From positions 186,001-250,000 of the forward strand of contig NZ_BOOY01000008.1 of assembly GCF_016863475.1 (NCBI RefSeq): 64,000 nt of DNA, in the 5' to 3' direction. The translations under genes and the position numbers were made by a program. The stretch is from Spirilliplanes yamanashiensis (GTDB lineage: Bacteria; Actinomycetota; Actinomycetes; Mycobacteriales; Micromonosporaceae). The notes under the pieces were generated by a model. That model saw only the letters and a program-made list of their open reading frames with translations, was not told the origin of the DNA and did no database searches. Positions 1 to 7,870 of this stretch are shown one piece after another. Positions within the stretch are counted from its first letter, which is position 1. Each line of letters opens with the position of its first letter.

Positions 1-171
1 GCCGTCCCGCGCCGGTTGGCCGAGGCGGCCCGGCTGGGCTTCCGGTCCGCGCTCGTCCCGCCCGGCTGCGGGCCCGACTCCACCGGCGTCAGACCGGAGA
101 ACATGCAGGTCGTGGAGGTCGGCGACGTGCGCGGCGCGCTGCAGGCGGCGGCCCGCGCGTCGGCCGGCTGA
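1..171 (+). CDS. radA: DNA repair protein RadA, C-terminal end (partial)
   Basis: The window opens inside a gene whose last 56 residues are visible and end at the TGA at 169-171. The fragment contains RRLAEAARLGF, a short segment like the end of the Lon-type domain of RadA/Sms, followed by a GVRPENMQVVEVGDV-like stretch close to RadA C-termini. RadA is a RecA-like branch-migration ATPase in recombinational repair. Its place directly upstream of disA matches the conserved actinobacterial radA-disA pair (Rv3585-Rv3586 in M. tuberculosis). The Walker and zinc-finger parts lie outside the window, so the call rests on the tail and the neighbour. Confidence 0.85.
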   Translation, partial: AVPRRLAEAARLGFRSALVPPGCGPDSTGVRPENMQVVEVGDVRGALQAAARASAG

Positions 172-247
172 GGTCACCGACGGTGAACGGTTCTCACGCT
201 GCGCAGTTGTGGCCGAACCGGGACGGTCGTACTGCTGCGGCGGTTCG

Positions 248-253
248 TAGACT
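248..253 (+). promoter_or_regulatory. Candidate -10 box giving a leaderless disA transcript
   Basis: TAGACT fits the TAnnnT -10 pattern and ends 6 nt before the disA GTG at 260, so a start site 7 nt downstream would fall on the first base of the start codon. There is no Shine-Dalgarno-like sequence in front of that GTG. Leaderless mRNAs are common in actinobacteria; no good -35 is visible. Confidence 0.4.
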
Positions 254-259
254 GTACGA

Positions 260-1453
260 GTGCCCCTCGACCGTGACGCCTCCCGGCCCGCCGCCGGCAG
301 CCCCGCGCTGCGGCCTGCGGCGAACGGCTCGACCCCGCCGCGCCCCGTGACGCCGCCCGCCGCGCCGGCCGCGGTCACCCCCGGCACCACCGCCGACCCG
401 CTGCGCGCCAACCTCGCGCTGATGGCCCCCGGCACCGCCCTGCGCGACGGGCTCGAACGCATCCTGCGCGGCCGCACCGGCGCCCTCATCGTGCTGGGCT
501 ACGACGCCACCGTCGAGGCGATCTGCACCGGCGGCTTCCGGCTCGACGTCGAGTTCTCCTCCACCCGGCTGCGCGAGCTGTGCAAGATGGACGGCGCCGT
601 GGTGCTGTCCAGCGACGGCACCCGCATCGTGCGCGCCGCCGTGCACCTCATGCCCGACCCGGGCATCCCGTCGGAGGAGTCGGGCACCCGGCACCGCACC
701 GCCGAGCGCGTCGCGAAGCAGTCCGGCTACCCGGTCATCTCGGTCAGCCAGTCGATGCACATCATCGGCCTCTACGTGAACGGCCAGCGGCACGTCCTCG
801 ACGACTCCGCGGCGATCCTGTCCCGCGCCAACCAGGCCCTCGCCACGCTCGAGCGCTACAAGCTGCGCCTCGACGAGGTGTCCGGCACGCTCAGTGCGCT
901 GGAGATCGAGGACCTGGTGACGGTGCGCGACGCCGTCGCGGTCGTGCAGCGCCTCGAGATGGTGCGCCGCATCGCCGACGAGATCGCCGGCTACGTGGTC
1001 GAGCTGGGCACCGACGGCCGCCTGCTCGCCCTCCAGCTCGACGAGCTGATGGCCGGCGTCGACGCCGACCGCACCCTGGTCATCCGCGACTACCTGCCGA
1101 GCGGCCGCAAGGCCCGCACCCTCGACGAGGCGCTGGTCGAGCTCGACCTGCTCTCGGCCACCGAGCTGATCGACCTGGTGGCGGTGGCGAAGGCGATCGG
1201 CTACCCGGGCGCGTCCGACGCGCTCGACGCGGCCGTCAGCCCGCGCGGCTTCCGCCTGCTCGCCAAGGTGCCCCGCCTGCCCGGCTCGGTCGTCGACCGG
1301 CTGGTCGACCACTTCGGCAGCCTCCAGCGCCTGCTCGGCGCCACCGTCGAGGACCTCCAGGCCGTCGACGGGGTGGGCGACGCCCGCGCCCGCGGCGTCC
1401 GCGAGGGCCTCTCCCGCCTGGCGGAGGCGTCCATCCTGGAGCGGTACGTGTAG
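260..1453 (+). CDS. disA: DNA integrity scanning protein DisA (diadenylate cyclase)
   Basis: 397 aa. It condenses two ATP into cyclic di-AMP and scans chromosomal DNA. An N-terminal disordered stretch of about 50 residues, rich in Pro and Ala, precedes the DAC domain. That domain carries the DGA motif near residue 112 and the GTRHRTAE (RHR) motif near residue 143, both required for cyclase activity. A helical linker and a C-terminal helix-hairpin-helix DNA-binding domain ([19 protein letters not shown]) complete the DisA architecture. The GTG at 260 is preferred because a -10-like box sits just upstream. The next gene starts 2 nt after the stop. Placement after radA is the conserved actinobacterial order. 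Confidence 0.95.
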   Translation: MPLDRDASRPAAGSPALRPAANGSTPPRPVTPPAAPAAVTPGTTADPLRANLALMAPGTALRDGLERILRGRTGALIVLGYDATVEAICTGGFRLDVEFSSTRLRELCKMDGAVVLSSDGTRIVRAAVHLMPDPGIPSEESGTRHRTAERVAKQSGYPVISVSQSMHIIGLYVNGQRHVLDDSAAILSRANQALATLERYKLRLDEVSGTLSALEIEDLVTVRDAVAVVQRLEMVRRIADEIAGYVVELGTDGRLLALQLDELMAGVDADRTLVIRDYLPSGRKARTLDEALVELDLLSATELIDLVAVAKAIGYPGASDALDAAVSPRGFRLLAKVPRLPGSVVDRLVDHFGSLQRLLGATVEDLQAVDGVGDARARGVREGLSRLAEASILERYV

Positions 1454-1455
1454 CC

Positions 1456-1989
1456 ATGCTGCTGTGGCACGCCACCATGTCGCTGGACGGCTTCATCGCC
1501 GGCCCCGGCCACCGCATGGAGGGCGTGTTCCGGCACGCCGGCCCCAATCCGGAGGCCGACGCGGTCCTGCGCACCACCGGCGCGATCCTGGCGGGCCGCA
1601 ACGCGTTCGAGGCGGCCGTGGCCGGCGGCGCCGCCCTGTTCGGCGAGCCGGGGCGGGTGCCGGTGTTCGTGCTGACGAACCGCCCGCTCGACGACGCCCC
1701 GCCGGGCGTGACCACCCTGCACGGCGACATCCACGAGGCCGTCGCCGCGGCGCAGGAGGCGGCGGGCGGCCGGGACGTGCTGGTGTTCGGCGCCGAGGCG
1801 GCCCGCGAGTGCCTCGACGCCGGCCTGCTGGACGAGGTGCTGGTGCACGTGGCGCCGGTGCTGCTGGGCGACGGGGTGCGCCTGGTGGGGCGCCCGGGCG
1901 TCGGTCAGGTCGAGCTGGAGCCGCTGTCGGTGACCCGCGCGGGGGCGGTGACGAACCTGCGGTTCCGGGTGATCGGCCCGCTGCCCTAG
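1456..1989 (+). CDS. Dihydrofolate reductase-like (RibD C-terminal) family protein
   Basis: 177 aa, ATG 2 nt after the disA stop, so probably co-transcribed. The start MLLWHATMSLDGFIAG is typical of the RibD_C/DHFR-like family, followed by AILAGRNAFEAA and, near the C-terminus, LVFGAEAARECLDAGLLDE and VLLGDGVRLVG, which form the NADPH-binding Rossmann-like core of these reductases. The substrate is unknown; family members range from riboflavin-pathway reductases to uncharacterised stand-alone proteins. Its stop codon overlaps the stop codon of the convergent gene in a shared CTAG (1986-1989). Confidence 0.8.
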   Translation: MLLWHATMSLDGFIAGPGHRMEGVFRHAGPNPEADAVLRTTGAILAGRNAFEAAVAGGAALFGEPGRVPVFVLTNRPLDDAPPGVTTLHGDIHEAVAAAQEAAGGRDVLVFGAEAARECLDAGLLDEVLVHVAPVLLGDGVRLVGRPGVGQVELEPLSVTRAGAVTNLRFRVIGPLP

Positions 1990-2747
1990 GCGGCGACGGT
2001 GATCGGCGCGGGGTTGCTGACCTTCGCGCCCAGGCGGCCCATGACCTCGTACTGGCCGGCGAGCGGGAAGTTGCCCGCCGCCATGCCGCCGGTGCACCGG
2101 CTGGAGTCGCGGCCGTTCCACGTCACGTAGTAGGTGCGCACGCCGCCCGGGATGAACGTCTCCACCTTGGAGCCCGGCCCGGCGGCCACGGCGCACACGT
2201 CGGACGACCAGATCTTCGCGGCGCCCTGCTTGATGTAGATCTCCTGCACGTCGGCGCCGACGTCGCGGGCGCAGGTGCGGGCCGAGACGTTCTTGATGAC
2301 GAGCTGCAGGTTGAGCGGCTGGCCGCGCTTGGTGGTGGCGCGGGCCGGGATCGGCGTCAGCGCCATCTCCGCGTCGGTGCACGGGCCGGTGCCGTTCGGC
2401 GGGACGCCCGGGTCGGCGGCGGGCAGGCCGGGCGCGGCCGAGACCGGGCCGGCGGGGACGTCCGTGGGCGCCGGGGCGGCGGGGCCGCCACCGACCGGCG
2501 CACTGTCCGCGAAGGACGGCTCGTCGACCTGGGGCGTGAGGACGCCGGTGCTGGACCCGCCGCTGTTGCCGCTGGCGCCGGGCATCGGGGTGGTGGCACC
2601 GGTGCCGCCGGGCGGCTGCGCCTTGTCGTCGTCACCGCCCGTGCAGGACAGTGCGACGAACAGTACGAGGATCAGGACGCCTGCCAGCACGACGAGGCGT
2701 CGCCGCCAGTAAACGGCTGGGGGCAGGGGTCCGACCGTCGCACGCAT
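1986..2747 (-). CDS. Membrane-anchored extracellular protein of unknown function (Rv3587c position)
   Basis: 253 aa. A short cytoplasmic N-terminus, MRATVGPLPPAVYWRRR, leads into one membrane helix (LVVLAGVLILVLFVALS), a low-complexity linker rich in Gly, Pro and Thr to about residue 115, and a compact C-terminal domain with cysteines in CTDAEMALT, SARTCARDVG and SSRCTGG-like contexts. It looks like an immunoglobulin-like secreted domain held at the membrane. M. tuberculosis has a membrane protein at the same place after disA (Rv3587c), so it may be the counterpart. ATG 2747 is chosen over GTG 2756 because a TAACGT -10-like box lies at 2757-2762, directly before the GTG. Confidence 0.65.
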   Translation of the reverse strand: MRATVGPLPPAVYWRRRLVVLAGVLILVLFVALSCTGGDDDKAQPPGGTGATTPMPGASGNSGGSSTGVLTPQVDEPSFADSAPVGGGPAAPAPTDVPAGPVSAAPGLPAADPGVPPNGTGPCTDAEMALTPIPARATTKRGQPLNLQLVIKNVSARTCARDVGADVQEIYIKQGAAKIWSSDVCAVAAGPGSKVETFIPGGVRTYYVTWNGRDSSRCTGGMAAGNFPLAGQYEVMGRLGAKVSNPAPITVAA

Positions 2748-2829
2748 GATGTGCACACGTTAGCGCCGCGGGTCCCGCGCCCGGCGGCGACGCGCCGGGG
2801 ATGCGACTGCTCCTCGCAACCGCACAGTG

Positions 2830-3372
2830 TCACAGGTACACCTTGCGCTGATAGATGGCGTGGGGGCCGACCACCCGATCGAGGAACAGCAGACCGGCAC
2901 AGTGGTCGATCTCGTGCTGCAGGGCGCGCGCCTCGAACGCGTCGGTGACGAGCCGCACCGGCTCGCCGGTACCGGGCAGGGCGGCCTCGACGACGACGCG
3001 GCCGGCGCGCTTGACGTCGCCGGTCAGATCGGGCACCGACATGCAGCCCTCGCGGCCGGGCCGCCACCGGCTCGCCTCGACGATCTTGGCGTTGCACAGG
3101 GCGAACACCCCGTGCACCGTGCCGGCCTTCGGGTGGCCGGTGACGTCGACGCAGAACACCTGGGCGCTGACGCCGACCTGCGGGGCGGCCAGCCCGACGC
3201 ACCCCGGCGAGACGCGCATGGTGGCGATCAGGTCGGCGGCCAGGCGCACCACGTCCGGGTCGGCCGGGTCGACCTCGGCGCCGACGCGGCTGAGCACCGG
3301 CTCGGGGGCGCTGACCACCGGCAGCACCCGTCCGGTACCGAGCGTGTCCGGCGTCCAGTCACCGAGCGTCAC
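2830..3372 (-). CDS. def: Peptide deformylase
   Basis: 180 aa. It removes the formyl group from the N-terminal methionine of new proteins. All three family motifs are visible: GCVGLAAPQVG (motif 1, with Cys-Val where many enzymes have Gly-x), REGCMSVPD (motif 2, metal-binding Cys) and LQHEIDHCAGLLF (motif 3, HExxH). The GTG start at 3372 overlaps the TGA of the upstream ACT gene as GTGA, so the two genes are translationally coupled. It lies away from fmt, the usual def neighbour, and may be a second deformylase; this cannot be decided from the window. Confidence 0.93.
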   Translation of the reverse strand: MTLGDWTPDTLGTGRVLPVVSAPEPVLSRVGAEVDPADPDVVRLAADLIATMRVSPGCVGLAAPQVGVSAQVFCVDVTGHPKAGTVHGVFALCNAKIVEASRWRPGREGCMSVPDLTGDVKRAGRVVVEAALPGTGEPVRLVTDAFEARALQHEIDHCAGLLFLDRVVGPHAIYQRKVYL

Positions 3373-3881
3373 AGCAGGTCGCTTTCCGCCCGGCGGAGGG
3401 TGATCTCGACGTCCAGTTCCTTCGCGGCGGCGGCGAGGCGCTCGGACAGGCCGGCGGCCGCGCCGGCGGGCAGGGACACCTCGGCGACGAGCACGTACAG
3501 CAGCCCGGCGAGCCGGGTGGTCAGGTCGGTGATGTTGCCGCCGGCCGCGGCGACCTCGCGGGTCACGGCGGCGACGATGCCGAGCCGGTCGGCGCCGTGC
3601 ACGCTCACCAGGTGCGGCTCGCCGGCGTCCGCCTCGTCCTCCTCGGGCGTGACGGCCCGCACGGTGGCGAGCAGGCGGCCGTCCGCGGTGAGCGGTTCGA
3701 GGGCCTGCGACACGGCGTCGGCCTCGGGACCGTTGCACACCAGCGTCCACGCGAAGTGGCCGCGCAGCCGGGTCATGGTGGAGTCGGTCAGGTTCGCGCC
3801 GAGCCCGCCGAGGACCTCGGCGACGTCCGCGACGATGCCGGGCCGGTCGTGCCCGATGACGGTGATGGCGAGCTCGTTCAC
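3369..3881 (-). CDS. Double ACT-domain protein (glycine-cleavage repressor GcvR-like)
   Basis: 170 aa with two ACT domains. The first starts MNELAITVIGHDRPGIVADVAEVL and the second PHLVSVHGADRLGIVAAVTREVA. This two-ACT layout is that of the GcvR-like regulators, which bind small ligands or protein partners; there is no catalytic domain. The start is set at GTG 3881 because GGGGAG lies 9 nt upstream, whereas the possible ATG at 3899 has no ribosome-binding site. It overlaps def downstream (GTGA) and is divergent from mutY, leaving 63 bp for both promoters. Confidence 0.8.
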   Translation of the reverse strand: MNELAITVIGHDRPGIVADVAEVLGGLGANLTDSTMTRLRGHFAWTLVCNGPEADAVSQALEPLTADGRLLATVRAVTPEEDEADAGEPHLVSVHGADRLGIVAAVTREVAAAGGNITDLTTRLAGLLYVLVAEVSLPAGAAAGLSERLAAAAKELDVEITLRRAESDLL

Positions 3882-3944
3882 CCCGGCAGTCTCCCCCATC
3901 CGGTTGGCGGCGCGGGCACCGGGCCGTGTGAGGATGGTCCGGCG

Positions 3945-4853
3945 ATGACCGATACGACCGTGGCCGACGCCTGCATCGAGTGGTACGACCGCAACGCCCG
4001 TGACCTGCCCTGGCGCGTCCCCGGCACGTCCGCGTGGGCGGTGCTGGTGAGCGAGGTGATGCTCCAGCAGACCCCGGTCGTGCGTGTGGAGCCGGCCTGG
4101 CGCAGCTGGCTGACCCGCTGGCCGACGCCCGCCGCGCTGGCCGCCGACACCCCTGCCGAGGCGATCCGCATGTGGGGCCGGCTCGGCTACCCGCGCCGCG
4201 CGATGCGCCTGCACGCGTGCGCGGTGGCGCTGGTGGAGCGGCACGGCGGCGAGGTGCCGGACGACCTGGACGCGCTGCTGGCCCTGCCCGGCATCGGCAC
4301 GTACACGGCCCGCGCCGTCGCCACGTTCGCGTACGGCCGGCGCCACCCGGTGGTCGACACCAACGTGCGCCGCGTCGTGGCCCGCGCCGTCAACGGCCTG
4401 CCCGACGCCGGCCCCACCACCACCGCCGCGGACCTCGTCGAGACCGCCGCCCTGCTCCCGGCCGACGACGCGCGCGCCGCCCGCGCCAGCATCGCGTTCA
4501 TGGAGCTGGGCGCGCTGCTCTGCGTGGCCCGCTCGCCGCGCTGCGCGGACTGCCCGCTGGTGGCCCGCTGCGCGTGGCGCGCCGCCGGCGCCGTCCCGGC
4601 CCAGGGCCCCAGCCGCCGCCCGCAGGGGTACGCCGGCACCGACCGTCAGGTGCGCGGACTCATGATGGCCGTGCTGCGCGAGGCCCACGGCCCGGTCCCC
4701 CGCCCCCGCCTGGACGCGGTGTGGCCGGACGAGGTGCAGCGCGCCCGCGCCCTGGCCGCCCTGGTCACCGACGGCCTGGTGGAACCGGTGACGGACGACG
4801 CGACCCACTTCGTCCTGGCCGGCGACCGCCCACCCCCGGCCACACCGGTCTAG
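3945..4853 (+). CDS. mutY: A/G-specific adenine glycosylase MutY
   Basis: 302 aa. It removes adenine mispaired with 8-oxoguanine. The helix-hairpin-helix-GPD core is complete: WAVLVSEVMLQQT carries the catalytic Glu, LLALPGIGTYTARAVATFAYG is the hairpin, and HPVVDTNVRRVVAR carries the catalytic Asp. The iron-sulfur loop follows as C-x6-C-x2-C-x5-C (CVARSPRCADCPLVARC). The C-terminal part is short and no clear NUDIX-like 8-oxoG recognition domain is seen, as is usual for the shorter actinobacterial enzymes. It occupies the Rv3589 position in the conserved gene order. Confidence 0.95.
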   Translation: MTDTTVADACIEWYDRNARDLPWRVPGTSAWAVLVSEVMLQQTPVVRVEPAWRSWLTRWPTPAALAADTPAEAIRMWGRLGYPRRAMRLHACAVALVERHGGEVPDDLDALLALPGIGTYTARAVATFAYGRRHPVVDTNVRRVVARAVNGLPDAGPTTTAADLVETAALLPADDARAARASIAFMELGALLCVARSPRCADCPLVARCAWRAAGAVPAQGPSRRPQGYAGTDRQVRGLMMAVLREAHGPVPRPRLDAVWPDEVQRARALAALVTDGLVEPVTDDATHFVLAGDRPPPATPV

Positions 4854-4875
4854 CCACCGGCCGCAGCGGGCGCAC

Positions 4876-4947
4876 GGGTTCCGGGGTGGGTGGCCCACGG
4901 AGGGATCAAGCCTGACCGCCCGGAGTGGGCCACCCACCCCGGAACCC
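4876..4947. repeat. Perfect 23-bp inverted repeat, probable strong terminator after mutY
   Basis: The arms at 4876-4898 and 4925-4947 are exact reverse complements over 23 bp, separated by a 26-nt loop. The left arm begins GGGTTCCGGGGTGGG. It starts 22 bp after the mutY stop and ends 113 bp before the next gene. There is no T-run, as is common for actinobacterial terminators. The arms are longer than usual for a terminator and could instead be an extragenic repeat unit. Confidence 0.6.
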
Positions 4948-5060
4948 CCACCGCAACCACCCGCTCTCCCGACTTCGTGCCAGCCCCGCGCGCATAGACG
5001 GCGTTGTGACCTTCGGCCGGGAAGCCTCGTCGCGACCGAAGATCGCCGGCAGGGGAGGCC

Positions 5061-6050
5061 ATGGTGACCACACCGATCCTGGAACGGGAGGCGGCGCCGC
5101 GGCTGTCCGTCGTCGTGCCCGTGTTCGACGAGCAGGACGTGCTGCCGCTGTTCGCCGAGCGGCTGCGCCCGGTGCTCGACGGCCTCGGCGTGACGTACGA
5201 GGTGCTCACCGTCGACGACGGCAGCCGCGATGCCACCCCGGCCGTGCTGGAGGGCCTGCGGCGGCGGTGGCCGGAGCTGCGCACCGTCCGGCTGCGGCGC
5301 AACAGCGGCCACCAGAACGCGCTCACCGCCGGGCTGCACCGCTCCCGCGGGCAGTACGTCGTCAGCATCGACGTCGACCTGCAGGACCCGCCCGAAGTGA
5401 TCGCCGAGATGCTGCTGCTCGCCGAGTCGGCGGGGCTCGACGTCGTGCACGGCGTGCGCACGGACCGCCGCACCGACACCCCGTTCAAGCGGTGGACGGC
5501 GGGCCTCTACTACCGGCTGGTGCGCCGCGTGGTCGGCGCCGCCGTGCCCGCGAACGCGGGCGACTTCCGGCTGCTCAGCCGGGCGGCGGTGGACGCGCTC
5601 ACCGAGCTGCCCGAGCACCTGCCCGTCTACCGCCTGCTCGTGCCGTGGCTGGGGCTGCCCAGCGGCGAGGTGGCGTACGCCCGGGCGTCCCGCGCCGCCG
5701 GCCGGTCGAAGTACCCGCTGTCCAGGATGGTGCGGCTGGCGCTCGACAGCATCACCGGCTTCTCCGCCGCCCCGCTGCGGATGGCGACGTGGCTGGGCTG
5801 CGCCGGGGTGGCGCTGTGCGTGGTGCTCGGGGGCGCGGCGCTGGCGGCGTACCTGTGGGGCTCGGTGGTCCCCGGCTGGGCGTCGATGTTCGTGGCGCTG
5901 GTGTTCCTCGGCGCGGTGCAGCTGCTGTGCCTGGGGCTGCTCGGCGAGTACGTGGCGCGCATCTTCACCACCGTGCAGAGCCGCCCCGCGTACGTGGTGG
6001 CGTTCGACTCGCACGCCGCCCCGCGCCGGCACGCCGCGGCCGGCCGATGA
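5061..6050 (+). CDS. Family 2 membrane glycosyltransferase (polyprenyl-phosphate sugar synthase type)
   Basis: 329 aa. The GT2 fold starts PRLSVVVPVFDEQDVLPLF, with nucleotide-sugar residues in LTVDDGSRDATP and the DxD-type YVVSIDVDLQDPPEVI. The GDFRLLSRAAVDAL and GRSKYPLSRMV segments are typical of dolichyl/undecaprenyl-phosphate glycosyltransferases (GtrB/DPM-like). Two C-terminal membrane helices follow (MATWLGCAGVALCVVLGG and a second around residues 270-300). It likely charges polyprenyl phosphate with a hexose on the cytoplasmic side. It is coupled by ATGA to the next gene, a lipid-sugar-dependent type mannosyltransferase, which is the expected acceptor enzyme. A GGGGAGG-like ribosome-binding site precedes ATG 5061. 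Confidence 0.88.
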   Translation: MVTTPILEREAAPRLSVVVPVFDEQDVLPLFAERLRPVLDGLGVTYEVLTVDDGSRDATPAVLEGLRRRWPELRTVRLRRNSGHQNALTAGLHRSRGQYVVSIDVDLQDPPEVIAEMLLLAESAGLDVVHGVRTDRRTDTPFKRWTAGLYYRLVRRVVGAAVPANAGDFRLLSRAAVDALTELPEHLPVYRLLVPWLGLPSGEVAYARASRAAGRSKYPLSRMVRLALDSITGFSAAPLRMATWLGCAGVALCVVLGGAALAAYLWGSVVPGWASMFVALVFLGAVQLLCLGLLGEYVARIFTTVQSRPAYVVAFDSHAAPRRHAAAGR

Positions 6051-7243
6051 GCACCGCACTGGTCGTCCCCGACCGGGTCGCCGCGCCCGGCGACGCCCCG
6101 CCGCCGGCCCGCCGGCCGTGGCGCGCGGCGTGCCGGGCGGCGGCCGCGGTCTGGGCCGCCGCCACCGTCGTCCACCTCGCGGTGACCGCGCTGGCCTGGC
6201 TGCCGCGCGGCGGCCGCGCCCCGGACCTGTGGTCGGTGGTGCTGGACTGGAACCGGTGGGACGCCGGGCACTACGTGCGGATCGCCGAGAGCGGCTACCA
6301 CCTCGGGCCGGGCTTCCCCGCGTTCTTCCCGCTGTTCCCGATGCTGGTGCGGGCCGCCGACGTCGTGCTGCCGGGCGGCGCCCTGGTCGGCGCCCTGGTC
6401 GTCGCCAACGCGGCCGCGTTCGGCGCGCTGGCGGTGCTGCACCGGCTGGCCGAGCACGAGTTCGGGCCGGAGGTGGCGCAGCGCGCCGCCTGGTACCTGG
6501 CGGTGTTCCCGACCGGGTTCTTCCTGTTCATCGGCTACAACGAGTCGCTGTTCCTCCTGCTGGCCGTCGGCGCCCTGTACGCCGCCCGGCGCGGGCACTG
6601 GTGGCTCGCCGGGGCGCTGGGGGCGCTGGCGTCCGCCACCCGCCTGTTCGGCCTGCTGCTCCTGCTGCCCCTGGCGATCGAGTACCTGCGGCACCGCGGG
6701 TGGCGGCCGCGCCGCATCCGCGCCGACGTGCTGGGGCTCGCGCTGGTGCCGCTCGGCGTGGTCGCGTACGCCGCCTACTGCTGGGTGGACCTGGGCGACC
6801 CGCTCGCCTTCAGCACCGCCCAGGACCAGTGGGGGCGCCGCTACACGATCCCGGGCGAATCCTGGCTGATCGCCGTGCGGCAGGGCGCCGGGCACGGCCC
6901 GCTGCACCCCGCCACGCTCGGCGCCGCCCTGGACGCGGGCACGGTGCTGGTCGCGGCGGTGCTGCTGGCGCTGTGCGTGTGGGGCCCGTACCGGTTCCGC
7001 CGCGACCAGCTGTACCTGGTGGCGTACTCGGCGCTGACCCTGGTCCTGCTGATGTCGACGGAGGTGGGCGGCCGGGCGATGCAGTCGTCGGCGCGGTACG
7101 CGATGGAGGCGGTGGCGGTGTTCCTCGTGCTGGCCCGCCTGGGCGCCCGCCCGGTCGTCGACCGCGTCGTGCTGACGACCGGGGTGGCGCTGCAGGCGGT
7201 GCTCCTGACGGCGTTCATGGCGGGCACGTTCCTCGTCGCCTGA
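6047..7243 (+). CDS. PIG-V-like multi-pass glycosyltransferase (GT-C)
   Basis: 398 aa integral membrane protein. It contains WNRWDAGHYVRIAESGY, the PIG-V/GT-C signature with an acidic residue after the first helix, then FFPLFPMLVRAAD and FPTGFFLFIGYNESLFLL. About eight to ten hydrophobic helices follow. Such enzymes use polyprenyl-phosphate-mannose outside the membrane to mannosylate lipids or other acceptors. The start overlaps the stop of the preceding GT2 gene (ATGA, 6047-6050), so donor synthase and transferase are probably made together. The acceptor is unknown. Its stop is 15 bp from the stop of the convergent TetR gene. Confidence 0.83.
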   Translation: MSTALVVPDRVAAPGDAPPPARRPWRAACRAAAAVWAAATVVHLAVTALAWLPRGGRAPDLWSVVLDWNRWDAGHYVRIAESGYHLGPGFPAFFPLFPMLVRAADVVLPGGALVGALVVANAAAFGALAVLHRLAEHEFGPEVAQRAAWYLAVFPTGFFLFIGYNESLFLLLAVGALYAARRGHWWLAGALGALASATRLFGLLLLLPLAIEYLRHRGWRPRRIRADVLGLALVPLGVVAYAAYCWVDLGDPLAFSTAQDQWGRRYTIPGESWLIAVRQGAGHGPLHPATLGAALDAGTVLVAAVLLALCVWGPYRFRRDQLYLVAYSALTLVLLMSTEVGGRAMQSSARYAMEAVAVFLVLARLGARPVVDRVVLTTGVALQAVLLTAFMAGTFLVA

Positions 7244-7258
7244 CCCGCCGCCCGGCCG

Positions 7259-7843
7259 TCAGGTCCAGGCGCCCACCGGGATCGGCCCGTGCTCCCCGGC
7301 CAGGGCGACCAGCAGCTCGGCGAGCGCCTCCTGCGGGTCGAAGTCCGGCTCGGCGAAGACCAGCTCGCGCAGGATGAGCCCGTCGAGCTGGTCGATCACC
7401 AGGCGGCAGTGGACGTCCGGGTCGGCCGAGCCCACGTCGGCCAGCCAGCCGGCCAGCAGGGAGCGCACCAGCTCCTCGTTGCCGGCGATCAGCGGCCGGA
7501 ACGCCGGCTCCACCGCCACCTCCGTGAACACCGCGAACCGGGCGAGCGTCAGCGCCCGCGCCGGGCCGACCATGTGCTGCACGTACGCCGCGAGCCCGGC
7601 GGCCAGGGTGGCGGGCGAGTCGGGCCGGAACGCGGCGGCGACGGCCTGCCAGGCGGTGCGCTCCCGCGCGGCCAGGTGCTCGATCACCGCGGCGACCAGC
7701 GCCTCCCGGGTGCGGAAGTGGTTGCTGGTGGAGCCCATGGGCATGCCGGCCTGCTCGTCGACGGCGCGGTGGGTGAGATGCCGGAGCCCCCGGCTCCCGA
7801 GCACCTCGACGGCGGCGGTCAGCGATTCCTCACGTCGGGACAT
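7259..7843 (-). CDS. TetR-family transcriptional regulator
   Basis: 194 aa. The N-terminal helix-turn-helix is recognisable: EVLGSRGLRHLTHRAVDEQAG then MPMGSTSNHFRTREALVAAV, where SNHFRTREAL replaces the common YYHFKSKEEL. The C-terminal part resembles the TetR_C ligand domain of the AcrR type. ATG 7843 is chosen over GTG 7852. No metabolic gene is adjacent in the same direction, so its target is unknown; self-regulation is plausible because a short palindrome lies just upstream. Confidence 0.85.
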   Translation of the reverse strand: MSRREESLTAAVEVLGSRGLRHLTHRAVDEQAGMPMGSTSNHFRTREALVAAVIEHLAARERTAWQAVAAAFRPDSPATLAAGLAAYVQHMVGPARALTLARFAVFTEVAVEPAFRPLIAGNEELVRSLLAGWLADVGSADPDVHCRLVIDQLDGLILRELVFAEPDFDPQEALAELLVALAGEHGPIPVGAWT

Positions 7844-7850
7844 GACCGAC

Positions 7851-7864
7851 ACTACGAAGGTAGT
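7851..7864. promoter_or_regulatory. Candidate TetR operator
   Basis: ACTACGAAGGTAGT is a 5-bp inverted repeat with a 4-bp centre, 8 bp upstream of the TetR start codon and inside the 27 bp between the two regulator genes. The position is right for an autoregulatory site. The palindrome is short, so confidence is low. Confidence 0.3.
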
Positions 7865-7870
7865 CGGGGG

